Positions 1-14,300 of a stretch of DNA of 57,456 bases are shown here, piece by piece. Under the pieces are notes generated by a model, which saw only the letters and a list, made by a program, of their open reading frames with translations, made no database searches and was not told the DNA's origin. Source of the DNA: Biscogniauxia marginata (taxonomy: Eukaryota > Ascomycota > Sordariomycetes > Xylariales > Xylariaceae); assembly GCA_022695795.1 (NCBI GenBank), contig MU404217.1, positions 1 through 57,456 on the forward strand. The letters run 5' to 3'. A program made the translations under genes and the position numbers. Within the stretch, counting starts at the first letter, position 1; the number at the start of each line of letters is the position of its first letter.

Positions 1-91
1 TTTTATATTTTATATTTTATATTTTATATTTTATATTTTATATTTTATATTTTATATTTTATATTTTATATTTTATATTTTATATTTTATA
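1..91. repeat. TTTTATA heptamer microsatellite
   Basis: Thirteen perfect head-to-tail copies of TTTTATA, starting at the window edge, so the true length is unknown. It runs directly into a MITE right arm, so it is probably an expansion inside that element. It lacks the G-rich unit of a telomere. Confidence 0.95.
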
Positions 92-258
92 TTTTTTCGA
101 ATTTTATTTTAAATAAACTATATAATTATATAACTAAATAGAAAGGTCTTAGATTTTCTTGGATTTTTACGCGGAAAGTTATAAATTTTCGAAAAAGTCG
201 ATTTTATATAAAAAATATTTTTGTTTATAAGCTTGTTTTATTTATTTGTTTATATAAT
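92..258 (+). mobile_element. MITE-A right arm, split by a retrotransposon
   Basis: This stretch matches the right arm of the complete MITE at 31105-31537: the TATATAATTATATAACTA block, then AGTTATAAATTTTCGAAAAA, then the tip ending TTTGTTTATATAAT. The last bases of the tip (ACGT, then the TA duplication) lie at 15802-15807, beyond the retrotransposon. The arm was therefore present before the large element inserted. It is RIP-degraded and non-coding. Confidence 0.8.
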
Positions 259-730
259 TATAACGAACCTCCCTATATATTCCTAGTTAACTAACTTCAC
301 AGGTAAATACGTACTAGGTTTTCTTAATTTAAAAGTAATAATAAATTAAGATTAATTCAAGTAATTTATAATGCTTTATTCATTAAAGAGATTTTAAGAT
401 ATTCTCACTATAATATTAAAAAGTAACTATAGTTTTAAATTAATAATTAAAAAACTAAAATGAATAATTAAATATATAGAAAATTCCATCCTTTTTATAC
501 TTATTCTCCCTTATATACGTTTTTTCCGTTTAATATGTTAAATACTAAAAGAATTAAATTTAATTAAATAAATACTTTTAATTCTTTAAACTTAATTAAA
601 TGAATACCTTTAATTAAGTCACGTGATGTTATATCACATTACAAAAAGAAAGAACCACTAGTCCGTTTAATCTTAATCTATGTTTAACTACCCTTACTAA
701 AAATCCTTTTAATATAGTTAATTTATAAAA
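259..730 (-). repeat. 3' LTR of outer element
   Basis: It begins TATAACGAACCTCC, a mutated form of TGTAACGAACC, and is 472 bp long. It pairs with 15376-15796. The 421-bp partner lacks bases in two places, including part of the AAAGTAATAATAAA stretch and a segment near the middle. The preceding five bases ATAAT are half of the target duplication. Confidence 0.88.
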
Positions 731-3700
731 TTATTTCTCCCCTTTTAAATTCTTTATTTTTAAAGATTTTTCTTTTTAATAAGTTCTCTTTTTTATTACT
801 ATTATAATATTTAATATATTTAAAATTATTTCGAAATCTTTAAAAACTTAATATAAATCCCGTAATTTTATTATTATTTATATTCGTTTATATAGTTATA
901 AAGTATTTCCTTATTCTTATTATTTTAAAATAAATCTTCGTTACTTTATAATGCCTTAATTTAAAACATGTTTTTACTATGCGGCTAAAGCTCGTAATTA
1001 TTACGACGGTTTTAGTATCGAAATGTTTAATCTAGTGGATCTCGGCCGCAAGAAGGATCGTATTGCTAATAAGCGTCGCAAAGCAAAAAAGAAGCTTTAA
1101 GCCTTTACTAGTTGTTTTACTCGTTTTCGTAAACAAGAGGAGTACTTATAAAAAAGGGGTTTAAAAATGTTAAAACGTAATCTTTTTTCTATAAAAAAGC
1201 TCGAAAAACTAAAGTTAAAAAAATAAGAGCGTTTTAAAAAAGAGTAAAAACGTCTTTAAACTAAATAATAATTTTTAGTTAAACAAGCTAAAATTACTTT
1301 CGAGGTTATCCCCTTTTTCGATTTGTTTTTTTTAAATTAAGACTTTAACCTTTAAACCTTTTTAATCGATCCGGGTTTTAACGGTAAAAATTCGCAAGTT
1401 TATTTATTAAGTTCTTTAAATGCTTAAGTAATTCTTAAGTGTTTTTCTCGGGTAAATAACCTTCTCACTTAATAAGATATTATAACTAATTATTAACTTA
1501 TCTTAAATTTAATATTTTTTAACCTCGTATTTATTAAGGTTTTTTTTAAATTTTAATTAGTTTTTTAGTAAAGCGTTTTTTAATATTAATTTTAAAAATA
1601 AAACATTAAATACAAAATATATTTTAAATCCTTTTAAAATAACTTCTTTAATCCTATATAGTTTTAACTTCTTAAACTTAAGTTTTTTATTAGGCTATTT
1701 TATTTTAATTTAAAGCGTTTTTATTAATACGCCTTATTATTAACAAAATAAGTAAACTATATCTCCTTTTTTAAAAATTAATCCTTTAATTCTTTTTTAT
1801 TATAATATTTTGTTATTTTATCCTAAATGAATTATAACTCCTTTTATAATTATAACTATATTACTTAAACTTTTTTAAATAATACTTCTACTCTCGAGGC
1901 TTTTATTTCGACTTTTAGTGTTTTTATAAATTCAATCGGTTATTTTTAATTATATACTACTTTGTGTAGTAATATCTTCATATCTTCGTTAATCGAAGTA
2001 TTATATATTATTTAAGTTATTAATAATAGTTTTACTTAGTTATTCATTTTTTAATTAACGTAGTTTCGTAAATACTATTTTATTATTTAGTTTAATCTTT
2101 TTATTTATTTGTTTATTTAGAGATAATACGTTATAAATAACTTTTATTTAACTTTTATTCGTTTTATTAAACTAATTTAAAACTTTAACGTAAATAATTT
2201 GTCTTTATTTAAAACAATACGTTTTAATAATTCGTGTTTATTAATATACTTTTTTAAAAAACTAAAAACTAATTATTTTATTATATTTAACTTGTTAAAC
2301 GGTAAAAAATAAACATATTTTATGAGTTTATTAACGATTATTTATATGTTATTACAAGGTATTTTTATAGTAAGATTTTTTGATTTAAGGAGTTTCACTA
2401 CAAAATCCTATATAATTATATGCCACGCTTTATTAGGTATTTAAATTAATTATAATAATTTATATAGTTTATATCGTAATGTTTTAGTTTTATTATAAAC
2501 GTTATAATTCTTTATAATTCTTTTAATTGTTTATCGCATTTTTAGAAAGTCGAATTCCTTTTAAAATCGTTTTAACGTTTTGAAAATTCCTTGGTAACCA
2601 TATAAAGAGTATTCGTAGAATTTTTTAACAAATTCGTCTTATACTCGTTTTAATATATAGACATTTTCTTTATATAAAATAAGTTTGTTATTAAATCTTT
2701 ATTAAAACTATAATTACTTTTCTTTGTAATTATAATTTTCTTTAAAACGTTATTTTTAGTTTCTTATGTTAATTCGTATGTAAATTAATATAATTAACCT
2801 ATAATTTTATTGTTTAAACATTTAAACATATTTTTTATTAATTTTTAATTTATAGTTTTTTTTTTACTAAGTAAATTTATTTAAATATTTTCTTTCTTCT
2901 TAATATAATAGATTTTAAAATTAAAATTAAATAAGAAAATCATTTAATACTTATGTTTCTAATTAAGCGTTTATGTTATTATAAATCGTGTGAAGTTTTT
3001 ATAATTTAAATAGATATCGATCGGTTCCTTGGTTTTGTTAAGTTATAGTTTTTATTCTTTTAATGCTTTAATAACTATTAATAATTCCTTATTATAAATT
3101 TAATAATTTAATTTAGTACTATATAGTGCTTTAAATAAGTACGCGACTAAGTACTATTTCCCATTATTTTTTAGTTGTTTTAAAACTACTTCGATAGCGA
3201 AATTTAAAGCGTTTATCTTTAGTCGTTTTTTCTTGTTTTCGTTTAGAAGTTTATATATAACTTTATTAGTTATAATTTCTTTTAATTATTAAAAAGCCTG
3301 TTTAGCTTTTTTAATGAAATGAAAGGCATTTTTTGTTTTTATTAAAGTAATTAGTTTTGTTAATAGTTTAGCGATTCGCTTGAAATCTTAAATAAATTAT
3401 TTAACGTAATTAATAAAGCCAAGAAATATGCGTACGTTTATAACACTTTTAGGTTTTAACTAATTTTTAATTGTTATTATTTTTCCTTTTTAAATATGGA
3501 TTTCTTTTAGACTTATTATAAACCTTAAATAGTTTAGTTTTTTAATATGCTATTTATTTTTGGTTAAATGAATAAGTAAATTTATTTTCTTTAGGGCTTT
3601 TAACATTTGTTTTATATATTTCTTATGTTTTTTCTCGGTTTTTAAGTAAATTAATATATCGTTTAAATAAACGAATATAAATTTATTTAAAAACTTGCGA

Positions 3701-6700
3701 AGGATTATTATAATTATATATTAAAATGTAGCGGGTGTGTTAATAAATCTAAATGGCATAATTTTATACTTATAATATCCATGTATTATTTAGAAAGCGG
3801 TGTATTATTCGTGCTTTTTAGCTATTTTAATCATATAATAATTATTACAAAGATTTAGTACTATAAAGACTTAAGCTTTATTAATTTATCCTTTTATAAG
3901 TTTTATTAATAGTAACAAATATTTATTCTTTTTTATTATTTTATTAAAGTGTTAGTAATTAATTACTCGTCGTTATACTAAATTTCCTTTTTTATTAACA
4001 TGTTACTTTCCGTTTTTATCGACCTTTAGTACTATAATTATTAGGTATTTTAACGAGGATTCTAATTCTCGAATATATCCTTTATTAAGGTCCTTTTAAA
4101 TTCCTTTTTATAGTACTTTTTATTTTTCTTGATTTATAAGATATATTAAGAATAATTTTGATTATTTTCGTTTTTTAAAATAAATTTAATAATCTCATTA
4201 ACTATATTTTAATAATTCTTTTTTTGTTTTATTTTTAAATAATTTATAAAAACGGAAGTATTTATATAATACTTTCTTCGTTAGATCTTTAAGTTTAGTT
4301 GCTCGAATTATATAAACGATATATTTTGTTTTTATATCCGTTTTTTTGGTGTCACTTACGGTACTTATTTTATAACTTGTAATAGTTAACTCCTTTTAAT
4401 TTTAATCTTAATAAAGCATGTTTATCTCAAAATTTATTTGTAAATTACTTCTTTTAAGCTAATTTATTCTTAAGATTATGTCGTAACTTAATATATATAT
4501 AATATTAAAAATAACTTACTCGGGATATTTTTAAATAATTATTAAAAGAAGAATTATCTCTTTTAACACTTTATTATTCTCGTAACTAGATATATATCCT
4601 TTAAAGTTTTATAATTAATATAAACTTTGTTTATATATTTATAATATATTGTCTTTTTAAGTTATTTTAATTAAAACATAACTTTTATTTACTTTTAAGT
4701 TTATAAAGGCTTTATACTCCCTTTTATTATACTTAACTTTAGTTATAATAGTATTGTTAAGTCTTAACTAGACTTCGTATAAGGACTTATTATTTATAGC
4801 TTCTCGCTACCTTACTAGCGAGAGCCTTTACCGTTTTTTGGTTTTTCATATTCTTTCTCTTTTAGGTTTTTTTAAGTCGTTATAACCTTAATATTTTTCT
4901 ATTCTTAAGCTTTTATAAAAGCGTGTTTTTAATAGTTATTATTTAAATAATCTCTTTAATTACTTTTTAAATAGTAAAAAGTAAAAAGTTTATTTTTTAT
5001 ATAAAACCTTATATATTAAAACTTTAATTCTTTTTCGAGGGCCTTTTTATAACTTAAGTTTATTTTTTTATTAATTCGAAATCTTTTAAGGTTTTAAATT
5101 ATTTTTAAATAAAAGGTATAATTCTTGAATTTACTTGTTAAGAGTGTTACGAACCAACTATGTTAAAAGGATTTCCAGCAGGGGTAGCCGAGCACGAACC
5201 AAAACTGGACGGACCAGTGGTCCCCTCCTTTGTAATGTAATATAACATCACATAACCCAATCAAAGGTATTTATTTAATTAAGTCTAAAGAATCAAAGGT
5301 ATTCATCTAATTAAATCTAAAGAATCAAAGGTATTCATTTAATTAAGTTTAATTCTTTTAGTATTAAACATATTAAACGGAAAGAATGTATACAAAGGAG
5401 AATAAGTATAAGAAAAATAGAATTTCTTTTATATCTAGTTATTCATTCTAGTTCTTTAACTATTAATGTAAGACTATAATCACTCCTTAATATTATAATG
5501 AAAATACATTAAAATCTCTTTAACGAACAAAATATTGTGAATTACTTAAACTAATCTTAATTCACTATTACCTTTAAATCAAGAAAACCTAGTACGTACT
5601 TACCTATGAAGTTAGTTGACTAGGAACACACAAAGAGGTTCGTCACAAAGAGTAACTCGATATCTCTTTATAAGTTTATATAGATTTCTAAAAACTCTCC
5701 TTTTTTTTTAAAATATATCTTAATAATTTGTTTATAACTTAATTTAGTCGCACATATTTTCGCTTATTATTTTATTAAATGCTTTTTTATAAATTTAAAT
5801 AAACTTATATCGTATTTAGCTCGTTCTTTAAATTAATATAAAAAAATGTAATCTTTTTTATAATTCTTATAGTTTTTTCTTAACTTCGTCTTTTTCGAAA
5901 CCCATTTCGAGTAAATCGTGTATATCGCATAATACTAAGATATAACATATATAACCCTTAATAATTACTTTATTACTTTTTTCGGAACTTAAATAAAGAT
6001 AACATGCTTTAAAATAATATAGCTATTATAAGATATTATTGTAAATATACTCGTTTTCTTTCGTATTATTATTTTCTAGTTTTTAAGAATAATAACCAGC
6101 TTTATCTTTAAAACTTCTATATATTTAATAAATGTCGTTAATATAAAAGCTTTAATATAACGATATATATTCCTTTTTTAATTATTTTTCTATTTTTAGC
6201 TTTATTTTAAGTTCTTTACTTAATAACCCATCAAACTAACTAGTATTATTTAAGTTTTAATAAACATCGTAATTATTATTTATATAAAACTTTTAATTTA
6301 AGCTATTATGTTTACTTTTTCCTTAATGTATTTCGCATTTATCGTCGTTATAATGGCTTTAATATAGCTTATTATAATTTAACTTAATTCTTAAGTCGTA
6401 TCTTAGTTTATAAGTATTATATTTGTATAGTAGTTTGTTTTCATTATATCTTTATTTAGCTTATTTTAGTATGAAATACTCTAAATATAAATGGTTATGC
6501 TTTAAATAGTTTTTGCGGTTAACTTAATAATATTTATAACTTTTTTTTATAAAGACTTCCTCGTTCTTCTTTACCTTAATAGTAGTAATAATAAATACTT
6601 AATTTACTTCTTTATTATTTTCGAAATAAACCCTTACTTTAAAGGTTCTTTTCTCGAGTTAAGAAATCCCTCTTATTTTTGGTTTTTGTTTCTTAAAATT

Positions 6701-7880
6701 TCGATATTTGTTTTTATAATGTCCCTTTTTTTATAGTTAAAACACTTAATAGTTAATTTAATTTATTTTTTTTAGGCAGCGTTAATTTTAATAAAGTTTA
6801 ATTTAGTTTTAATGCCTTTCCTTATTTCGATACCACTTTTATAATTTCCTTTTTTCTGCTAATCGCCATTTTTTTTGTTATATCGTTTTTTTCTTTTTAA
6901 AGTACCGTTTAAAGTTTTTGTTATTAATAATAATTGCTATTATAACGTAATTATTAAACTTTTCTAGGTTCCTTTTTTTATATAAGTTTATTTTATATAA
7001 CTTATTTTTTATATAGTTTTTTAATTCTTAATAAAACAAATAATATAGGTTTTTAATAAGTAATTATAATTAACTTATAAGTTTTTTAAACTTAATAACG
7101 TAATTTAAGGCCTTTTTATTTTATTATAATTTATAAAGTCGAGCTTCGGTTTATTACTTAAAAATTAGGTTATTAAATATAAACTTAAGTTATTTTTTAA
7201 ATTCCTTATAATTTTTAAGGACCTTTTTTGTGTCTTTTTAAGCGTTTAGTTTATTATCTAGGTGATTTTTTAATACTAATTAAAACCAGGTTAAAGTAGT
7301 TTTAACGAGGAGCTAAGATATCGTGAAAACCTTTTATTTTTTAGTAGTAATTATTTCGTGATAAAACTATAAGTAAGTTCCGGCTTAAATTAAAAATCTT
7401 TTTAAATCGCTTAATTTATTATATTTATTAAGTGTAATTAGTTTAAAACCTTTTATATTAGGGGTCGTTATATTGTTTTCGTCGTTTAAGTTATTAAAGT
7501 CGCTATCGTTTAAAGGTGGCTTTGGTTATTTGTTTTTAGGAGGTAAGGATTACTTTGCCTATTTATTTTCTTTTTTAAGTACTTCTTTTTTCTCTTTTTC
7601 TTTTTTTTTTAAATAATTCTTTTTATTAAGCTTTAAAGATGTCCTTTTAGGGCTCTTTTTTAACTATAATTATAATTAACTTTTATATTAATTTTTTTAA
7701 ACCTTTTTGTTATATCGTAAAAAAATTTAAAGTTTTTATTTAAAAGCTTATTAATTATTATTTTTTCTTCTTTTTTTTATATTACTTTTTAGTCTTAGGA
7801 GGTATACTTATTTTGGGACGGTTTAACCGAGAGTCTTTTCTCTTAAATTAATATTAAGTATTAATTAAGGAGCTATTAAA
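731..7880 (-). pseudogene. gag-pol relic of outer Ty3/gypsy element
   Basis: Read on the minus strand this is the internal region of a chromovirus: gag at high coordinates, then protease, reverse transcriptase/RNase H, integrase and a C-terminal chromodomain near 1365-1550. The reverse transcriptase motif at about 3660-3685 reads YLND where a working enzyme has YLDD. The protease Asp-Ser-Gly site near 4705 is destroyed (Asn-Leu-Lys). Stops are frequent in every frame. The order is collinear with the plus-strand element at 8306-14944 and the third copy at 41623-48181, which supports the assignment. The solo LTR at 5145-5647 interrupts it. Exact gene boundaries cannot be set. Confidence 0.82.
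5145..5647 (+). repeat. Solo LTR, same family as the outer element, opposite orientation
   Basis: A 503-bp LTR with ends TGTTACG and CGTCACA is flanked by the perfect duplication AAGAG (5140-5144 and 5648-5652). No internal region is attached, so it is the product of LTR-LTR recombination after insertion into the outer element. It keeps far more CpA/TpG than its surroundings (for example CCAGCAGGGGTAGCCGAGC near 5172), so it arrived later or escaped most RIP. Confidence 0.93.
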
Positions 7881-8305
7881 TGTTATGAATCAAAGATTAG
7901 TTTTGTTTTTGGACGTTGTCACGTGTTAGTTACGTGACATTTATCCCTATTATTTGTTGCCGTGAAGAGATAATTAAGAGAGGATATATATATTATTTGT
8001 CGGGGTTAATAAATAATATGGAGAGCTAGGAGGTGCGCTGGATATAGTCTTAAGGGACATTTATATAAGTAAGTTGGAATCTCCTTATGTATTTAGTTAT
8101 TCTTTTTAATTCTTTAACTATTAATTTAAGACTATAATCCCTTTTTAATATTATAGTGAAAATACCTTGAAACCTCTTTAATGAATATAACGTTATAAAT
8201 TAATTGAATTAATCTTAACTTATTATTACTTTTAAAACAAGAAAACCTAGTACGTATTTACTTGTGAAGTTAATTAACTAGAAACATATAAGGAGGTTTG
8301 TTACA
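7881..8305 (+). repeat. 5' LTR of inner element
   Basis: 425 bp, from TGTTATGAATC to GGTTTGTTACA. It contains an imperfect palindrome around the E-box-like core CACGTG at 7920-7941 (GTCACGTGTTAGTTACGTGAC), probably in U3. It is equal in length to its partner at 14945-15369. Confidence 0.93.
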
Positions 8306-11300
8306 TTTTAATAGCTTTTTGATTAATGCTTAATATTGGTTTAAGAGGAGGGATTTTTGGTTAAACAGCCTTAAAATAAGTATACCTTTTAAGATTAAAG
8401 GGTAATAAGAAAAGAAATAAGTAAGAGAATAATAGTTAACAAGCTTTTAAACGAAAGCTTTAGATTTTTTTATAATATAATAAAAAGGTTTAAAAGAATT
8501 AATATAAAAGTTAATTATAGTTGTAATTAAAGAAGAGTTATAAGAGAATACTTTGGAAACTTAGTAAGAAGAAATATTTAAGGAAAAAAAAAAGGAGGAG
8601 GAAAAAACACCTAAAAAAGAAAATAAATAGGTAAAATAACCCTTATTTTCTAGGGATAAATAACTAAAACCTTTTTTAAACGATAACGACCCTAATAATT
8701 CAAACGACGAAGTTAATATAATAACCCTTAATATAAAGGGTTTTAAACTAATTACACCTAATAAATATAATGGGTTAAACGATTTAAAAAGATTTTTAAT
8801 CTAGGTTGAAATTTATTTACAATTTTATTATGGAATAATTACTACTAAGGAATAAAGGGTTTTTACGGTATCTTAACTCCTCGCCGAAACTGCCTTAACC
8901 TGGTTTTAACCAGTGTTAAAAGATTATTTAAAAAACGGATTAAACGCCTAAAAAACATAAAAAAAGTTTTCAAGAATTATAAAGAGTTTGAAAAATAACT
9001 TAAGTTTATATTTGATAATTTAATTCTTAAGTAATAAACCGAAGCTTGATTTTATAAGTTATAATAAAATAAAAAGGCTTTAAATTATATTATTAAGTTT
9101 AAAAAACTCGCAAGCTAATTATAACTACTTATTAAGAGCTTATATTATTTATTTTATTAAGAACTAAAAAACCATATAAAAGATAAACTATATAAAATAA
9201 ATTTATATAAAAAAAAAACCTAGGAAAATTTAATAACTACATTATAATGGTAATTGCTATTAATAACGAAAACTTCGAACGGTACTTTAAAAAAAAAACG
9301 ATATAACGAAAAAATAGCGATTAGCTAAAAGGAGGAAATTATAAAAGCGGTGCCGAAACTAAGAAAAGCACTAGAACTAAATTAAATCTTATTAAAATCA
9401 ATACTACTTAAAAAAAACAAAAAAAAAACGAAATAAATTAACTATTAAGTGTTTTAACTATAAAAAAAAAGATATTATAAAAACGAGTGCCAAAATCCGA
9501 AAAAATAAGAACCAAGAATAAGAGGAATTCCTTAACCCGAGAAAAGAACTTCTAAAACGAGAATTCATTTCGAAAATAATAAAGAAATAAACTAAGTATT
9601 TATTATTATTATTATTAAAGCAGAAAAAAACAAGGAAGTCTTTATAAAAAAAGTTTATAGATATTATTAAGTTAATTATAAAGACTATTTAAAGGACGAC
9701 TATTTATACTTAGGATATTTTACATTAAAATAAGCCAAATAAGGATATAATGAAAACGAATTATTATATAAGTATAATAATTATAAACTAAAATACGACT
9801 TAAGAATTAAGTTAAACCATAATAAGCTATATTGAAGCCATTATAAAAACGATAAATATAAAACCTATTAAGGAAAAAGCCAATATAATAACTTAAACTA
9901 GAGGTTTTATATAAATAATAACTGCGATATTTATTAAAACTCAAGAAAATACGTATTGTTATATTAAAGCTTTTATATTAACGACGCTTGTTAAGTATAT
10001 AAAAATTTTAAGGATAAAGCCGGTTATTATCCTTAGGAACTAGAGAGTAATGACATAAAAGAAAATAAGTGTATTTATAATAACATTTCACGATAGCCAT
10101 ATTACTTTAAAGCATATTATCTTCACCTGAGTTCCAAAAAAAGTAACGAAATAATTATTAAAGGTTATATGTATTACACCTTAATACCATACGACGTATA
10201 TAACTTACTTAAAGCGGGTTTTAAAAAAAACGAAGTTAAAGACGAGTTATAAGAATTATAAAAAGAACTACATTTTCTATAATAGCTCGAAAAACGCGCT
10301 AAATATAATATTAATTTGTTCGGCTTAATAAGAAAAAATTTAATAAAATAATAAGCAAAATTATATATAATTAAACTAGGCTATAAACGAATCGTTAAAG
10401 CATACCTTAAAAAAAAGGGGAAATTTTTAAAAGTTAATATAAACCTATAAAGAAATATTAAATTACTCTTAACAAACGAACTCAAGAACTATGTACTTTA
10501 TTTAAGGATAATTTAAAATCTTAGGAAATTTCGAGTTAATAAAAAAATAGATTTAAGTTATAAAAGGGCCCTCGAAAAAGAATTGAAGTTTTAATATGTA
10601 AAATTTTGCATAAAAAATAAACTTTTTACCCCTTATTACGTAAAAGATAGTTAAAGGAATTATTTAAATAATAATTGCTAAAAACACGCTCTTATGAAAG
10701 CCTAAAAATAAAAGAATATTCGGGTTATAATAACTTAAAGAAACCTAAAGGAGAAAAGGCGTAGAAAACCAAAAAACGGCAAAGGCTCTCGCTAGTAAAA
10801 CAGCGAAAAGCCATAAATAATAAGTCTTTATATAAAGTCTAATTAAGACTCGATAATATTATTATAACTAGAGTTAAGTATAATGGAAGGGAATATAAAG
10901 CCCTTATAAATTCAGGAATAAATAAAAGCTATATCTTAATTAAAATAACTTAGAAAAACAAAATATTATAAATATATAAATAAAATTTATATTAATTACG
11001 GAACTTCGAAAAATATATATTTAGTTACGAGAATAGCAAAGTATTAAAAGAAATAGTCCTTCTCTTGGTAACTATTTAAGGACATCTCGAGTAAGTTATT
11101 TTTAATATTACACATATATTAAGTCATAATATAATACTAAAAATGAATTAACTTAAAAAAAGTAATTCACGAATAAATTTCAAGATAAACACGCTTTATT
11201 AAGATTAAAAATAAAAGGAATTAACTATTACGGGTTATAAGATAAGTATTATAAATAACTTTAAAGAAACGAATATAAAAACGAAACATATCGCTTATAT

Positions 11301-14300
11301 GATTTAAGTAATTAAACCTAAAAATCTAACAAAAAGAGTACCACGCGAGTACCTTTATTTCTATAAATTATTTAAAAACAAAATAAAAAAAGAATTATTA
11401 AAACATAACTAATAAGATTACTAAATCCACTTTAAAGAAAGAAAATAATTAAAATTATTTTTAATATATTTTATAAATTAAGAAAAACAAAAAGCACTAT
11501 AAAAAGGAATTTAAAAAGATCTTAATAAAGGATATATTTAAAAATTAAAGTTCTCGTTAAAATACCCGGTAATTATAGTACTTAAAATCGATAAAGACGA
11601 AAAGTAACGTGCTAATAAAAAAAGAAACTTAGTGTAGCGACGAGTAATTAACTATTAACACCTTAATAAAATAACCAAGAAAAACAAATACTCGTTATTA
11701 TTAATAAAACTTATAAAAAGATAAATTAATAAGGTTTAAATCTTCATAGTATTAAACCTTCGCGATAAATATTATATAATTAAAATAGCTAAAGAACACA
11801 AATAATATACCGCATTTAAAACGATATATAGATATTATAAGTATAAAGTTATGCCGTTTAAACTTATTAACGCATTTATTATATTTTAATATATAATTAT
11901 AACGATTTTCCGCAAGTTTTTAGATAAATTTGTATTTGTTTATTTAAACGATATATTAATTTACTTAAAAAGCGAGAAAGAACATAAAAAACATGTAAAA
12001 TAAGTATTAAAAGCCCTGAAAAAAATAAATAGTATATTAAAAAATTAGATTATTTAGGATTTATAATAAGTTTAAGAGAAATCCGCATTTAAAAAGGGAA
12101 AATAGTAATAATTAAGGATTAGTTAAAACCTAAAAGTGTTATAAATATACGCGTATTTCTTGGCTTTATTAATTACGTTAAATAACTTATTAAAGATTTC
12201 GGGCGTATTGTTAAACCATTAACGGAATTAATTACCTTAGCAAAAACAAAAGAGGCTTTTTATTTTATTAAAAAAGCTAAATAGGCTTTTTAGCAGTTAA
12301 AAGAAATTATAACTAATAAGGTTATATGTAAATTTCTAAACGAAAATAAAAAGAAATAATTAAAGATAAACGCTTTAGATTTCGCTATTAAAGTAGTTTT
12401 AGAGTAACTAAAAATTAATGAGAAATAATACCTAGTCGCGTACCTATTTAAAGCATTATATAGTGTTAAATTAAATTATTAGATTTATAACAAGGAATTA
12501 TTAGTAATTATTAAAGCACTAAAAGAATAAGAATTATAGCTTAATAAAACTAAAGAACTTATTAATATTTATTTAAATTATAAGAACTTTATATGATTTA
12601 TAATAACATAAACGCTTAATTAAAGATATAAGCGTTAAATGATTTTATTATTTAATTTTAATTTTAAAATTTAGTATATTAAGGGAAAAGAAAATATTTA
12701 AATAGATCTTCTTAATAAAAAGGGAGATTATAAATCAAAAATTAATAAAAAAGATATCTAGATGTTTAAATAATAAAATGACAAATTAGTTGTATTAACT
12801 TATATACGAATTAACATAAGAAACTAAAAATAACAGTTCAAGGAAAATTACAATTAAAAAGAAAAACAATTATAATCTTAACAAGGATTTAACAACGAAC
12901 TTCTCTTATATAAAAAAAAATATACATACTAAAACGAGTACAAAACGAATTTGTTAAAGAATTTCATAAACATCCTTTATATAGCCACCAAGGGATTTTT
13001 AAAATAATAAAACGACTTCAAAAAGAATTCGACTTTCCAGAAATATAACAAATAGTTAAAAGAATTATAAAGAATTATAATATCTATAATAAGGCTAAAA
13101 TATCACGATATAAACCATATAGATTATTACAACTAACTTAAATACTTAATAAAACGTGGCATATAATTATATAGGATTTCATAATAAAACTTCTAAAGTT
13201 AAAAGATTCTATTATAGGAGTACCTTATAACAACATATAAGTAATCGTTAATAAACTTACGAAATATACCTACTTTTTATTATTTAACAAATTAAACACA
13301 ACAAAATAACTAGCCTTTAATTTAAAAAAAAAATATATTAATAAATATAAACTACTAAAACGCATTATTTTAAATAAAGACAAGCTATTTACTTTAAAGT
13401 TTTAAATAAATTTAATAAAACGAATAAGAATTAAATAAAAATTATTTATAACGTATTACCTTTAAATAAACAAATAAATAAAAAAATTAAACTAAACGAT
13501 AAAATAATATTTACGAAACTATATTAATTAAAAAATAAATAATTAAATAAAATTACTATTAATAGCCTAAATAGCATATAACACTTCAATTAATGAGAAC
13601 ATAAAAATATCACTACACAAGACAATGTACGGGTAAAGAGCAGAAATTTAAAAACAACCAATCAAACTCACAAAAGCACTAAAAGTCGAAACAAAAACCC
13701 CGAAAATAGAGGTACTATCCAAAAAGGTTTAAATAGTACAATAACAGCTACAAAAAGAGTTACAATTTATTTAAAATAAAATAATAAAATACTATAATAA
13801 TAAAAAATTAAAGGATTAATTCTTAAAAAAAAACATAATTTACTTACTCCGTTAACGACAAAGCGTAACATTAAAAACACCTTAAATCAAAATAAAACAA
13901 CCTAACAAAAAACTTAAGTTCAAGAAATTAAGACTATATAAAATTAAAGAGGTTATTTCAAAAGTTAACTATAAATTAGTACTACTAAAAAAATTTAAAA
14001 TACATCTTATATTCTATATTTCGCTTTTAAAATTAACACTAAATAACGCTATACTAAAAAACCAATTAAAATTTAAAGAAAACCCTAATAAATACGAAGT
14101 AAAAAAGATATTAAATTTAAAACGAGTTAAAAATTAACTATAATATTTTATCAAGTGGGAAGGCTACCCACCGGAAAAAAACACTTAAAAACCACTTAAA
14201 CACCTAAAAAACCTAGCGAATAAACTTACGAGCTTTTACCGCCAGAACCCGGATCGACCAGGAGAGAAAAACTTAGGTCTAACTAAAACTAATCAAAAAA

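Noticed and set aside
1..91. Window-edge tandem repeat as a telomere
   Set aside because: The unit TTTTATA has no G-rich telomere character and it continues into MITE sequence.
259..5647. LTRs at 259 and 5145 as a pair bounding one element
   Set aside because: They are in opposite orientation and each has a different target duplication (ATAAT and AAGAG), so they belong to separate insertions.
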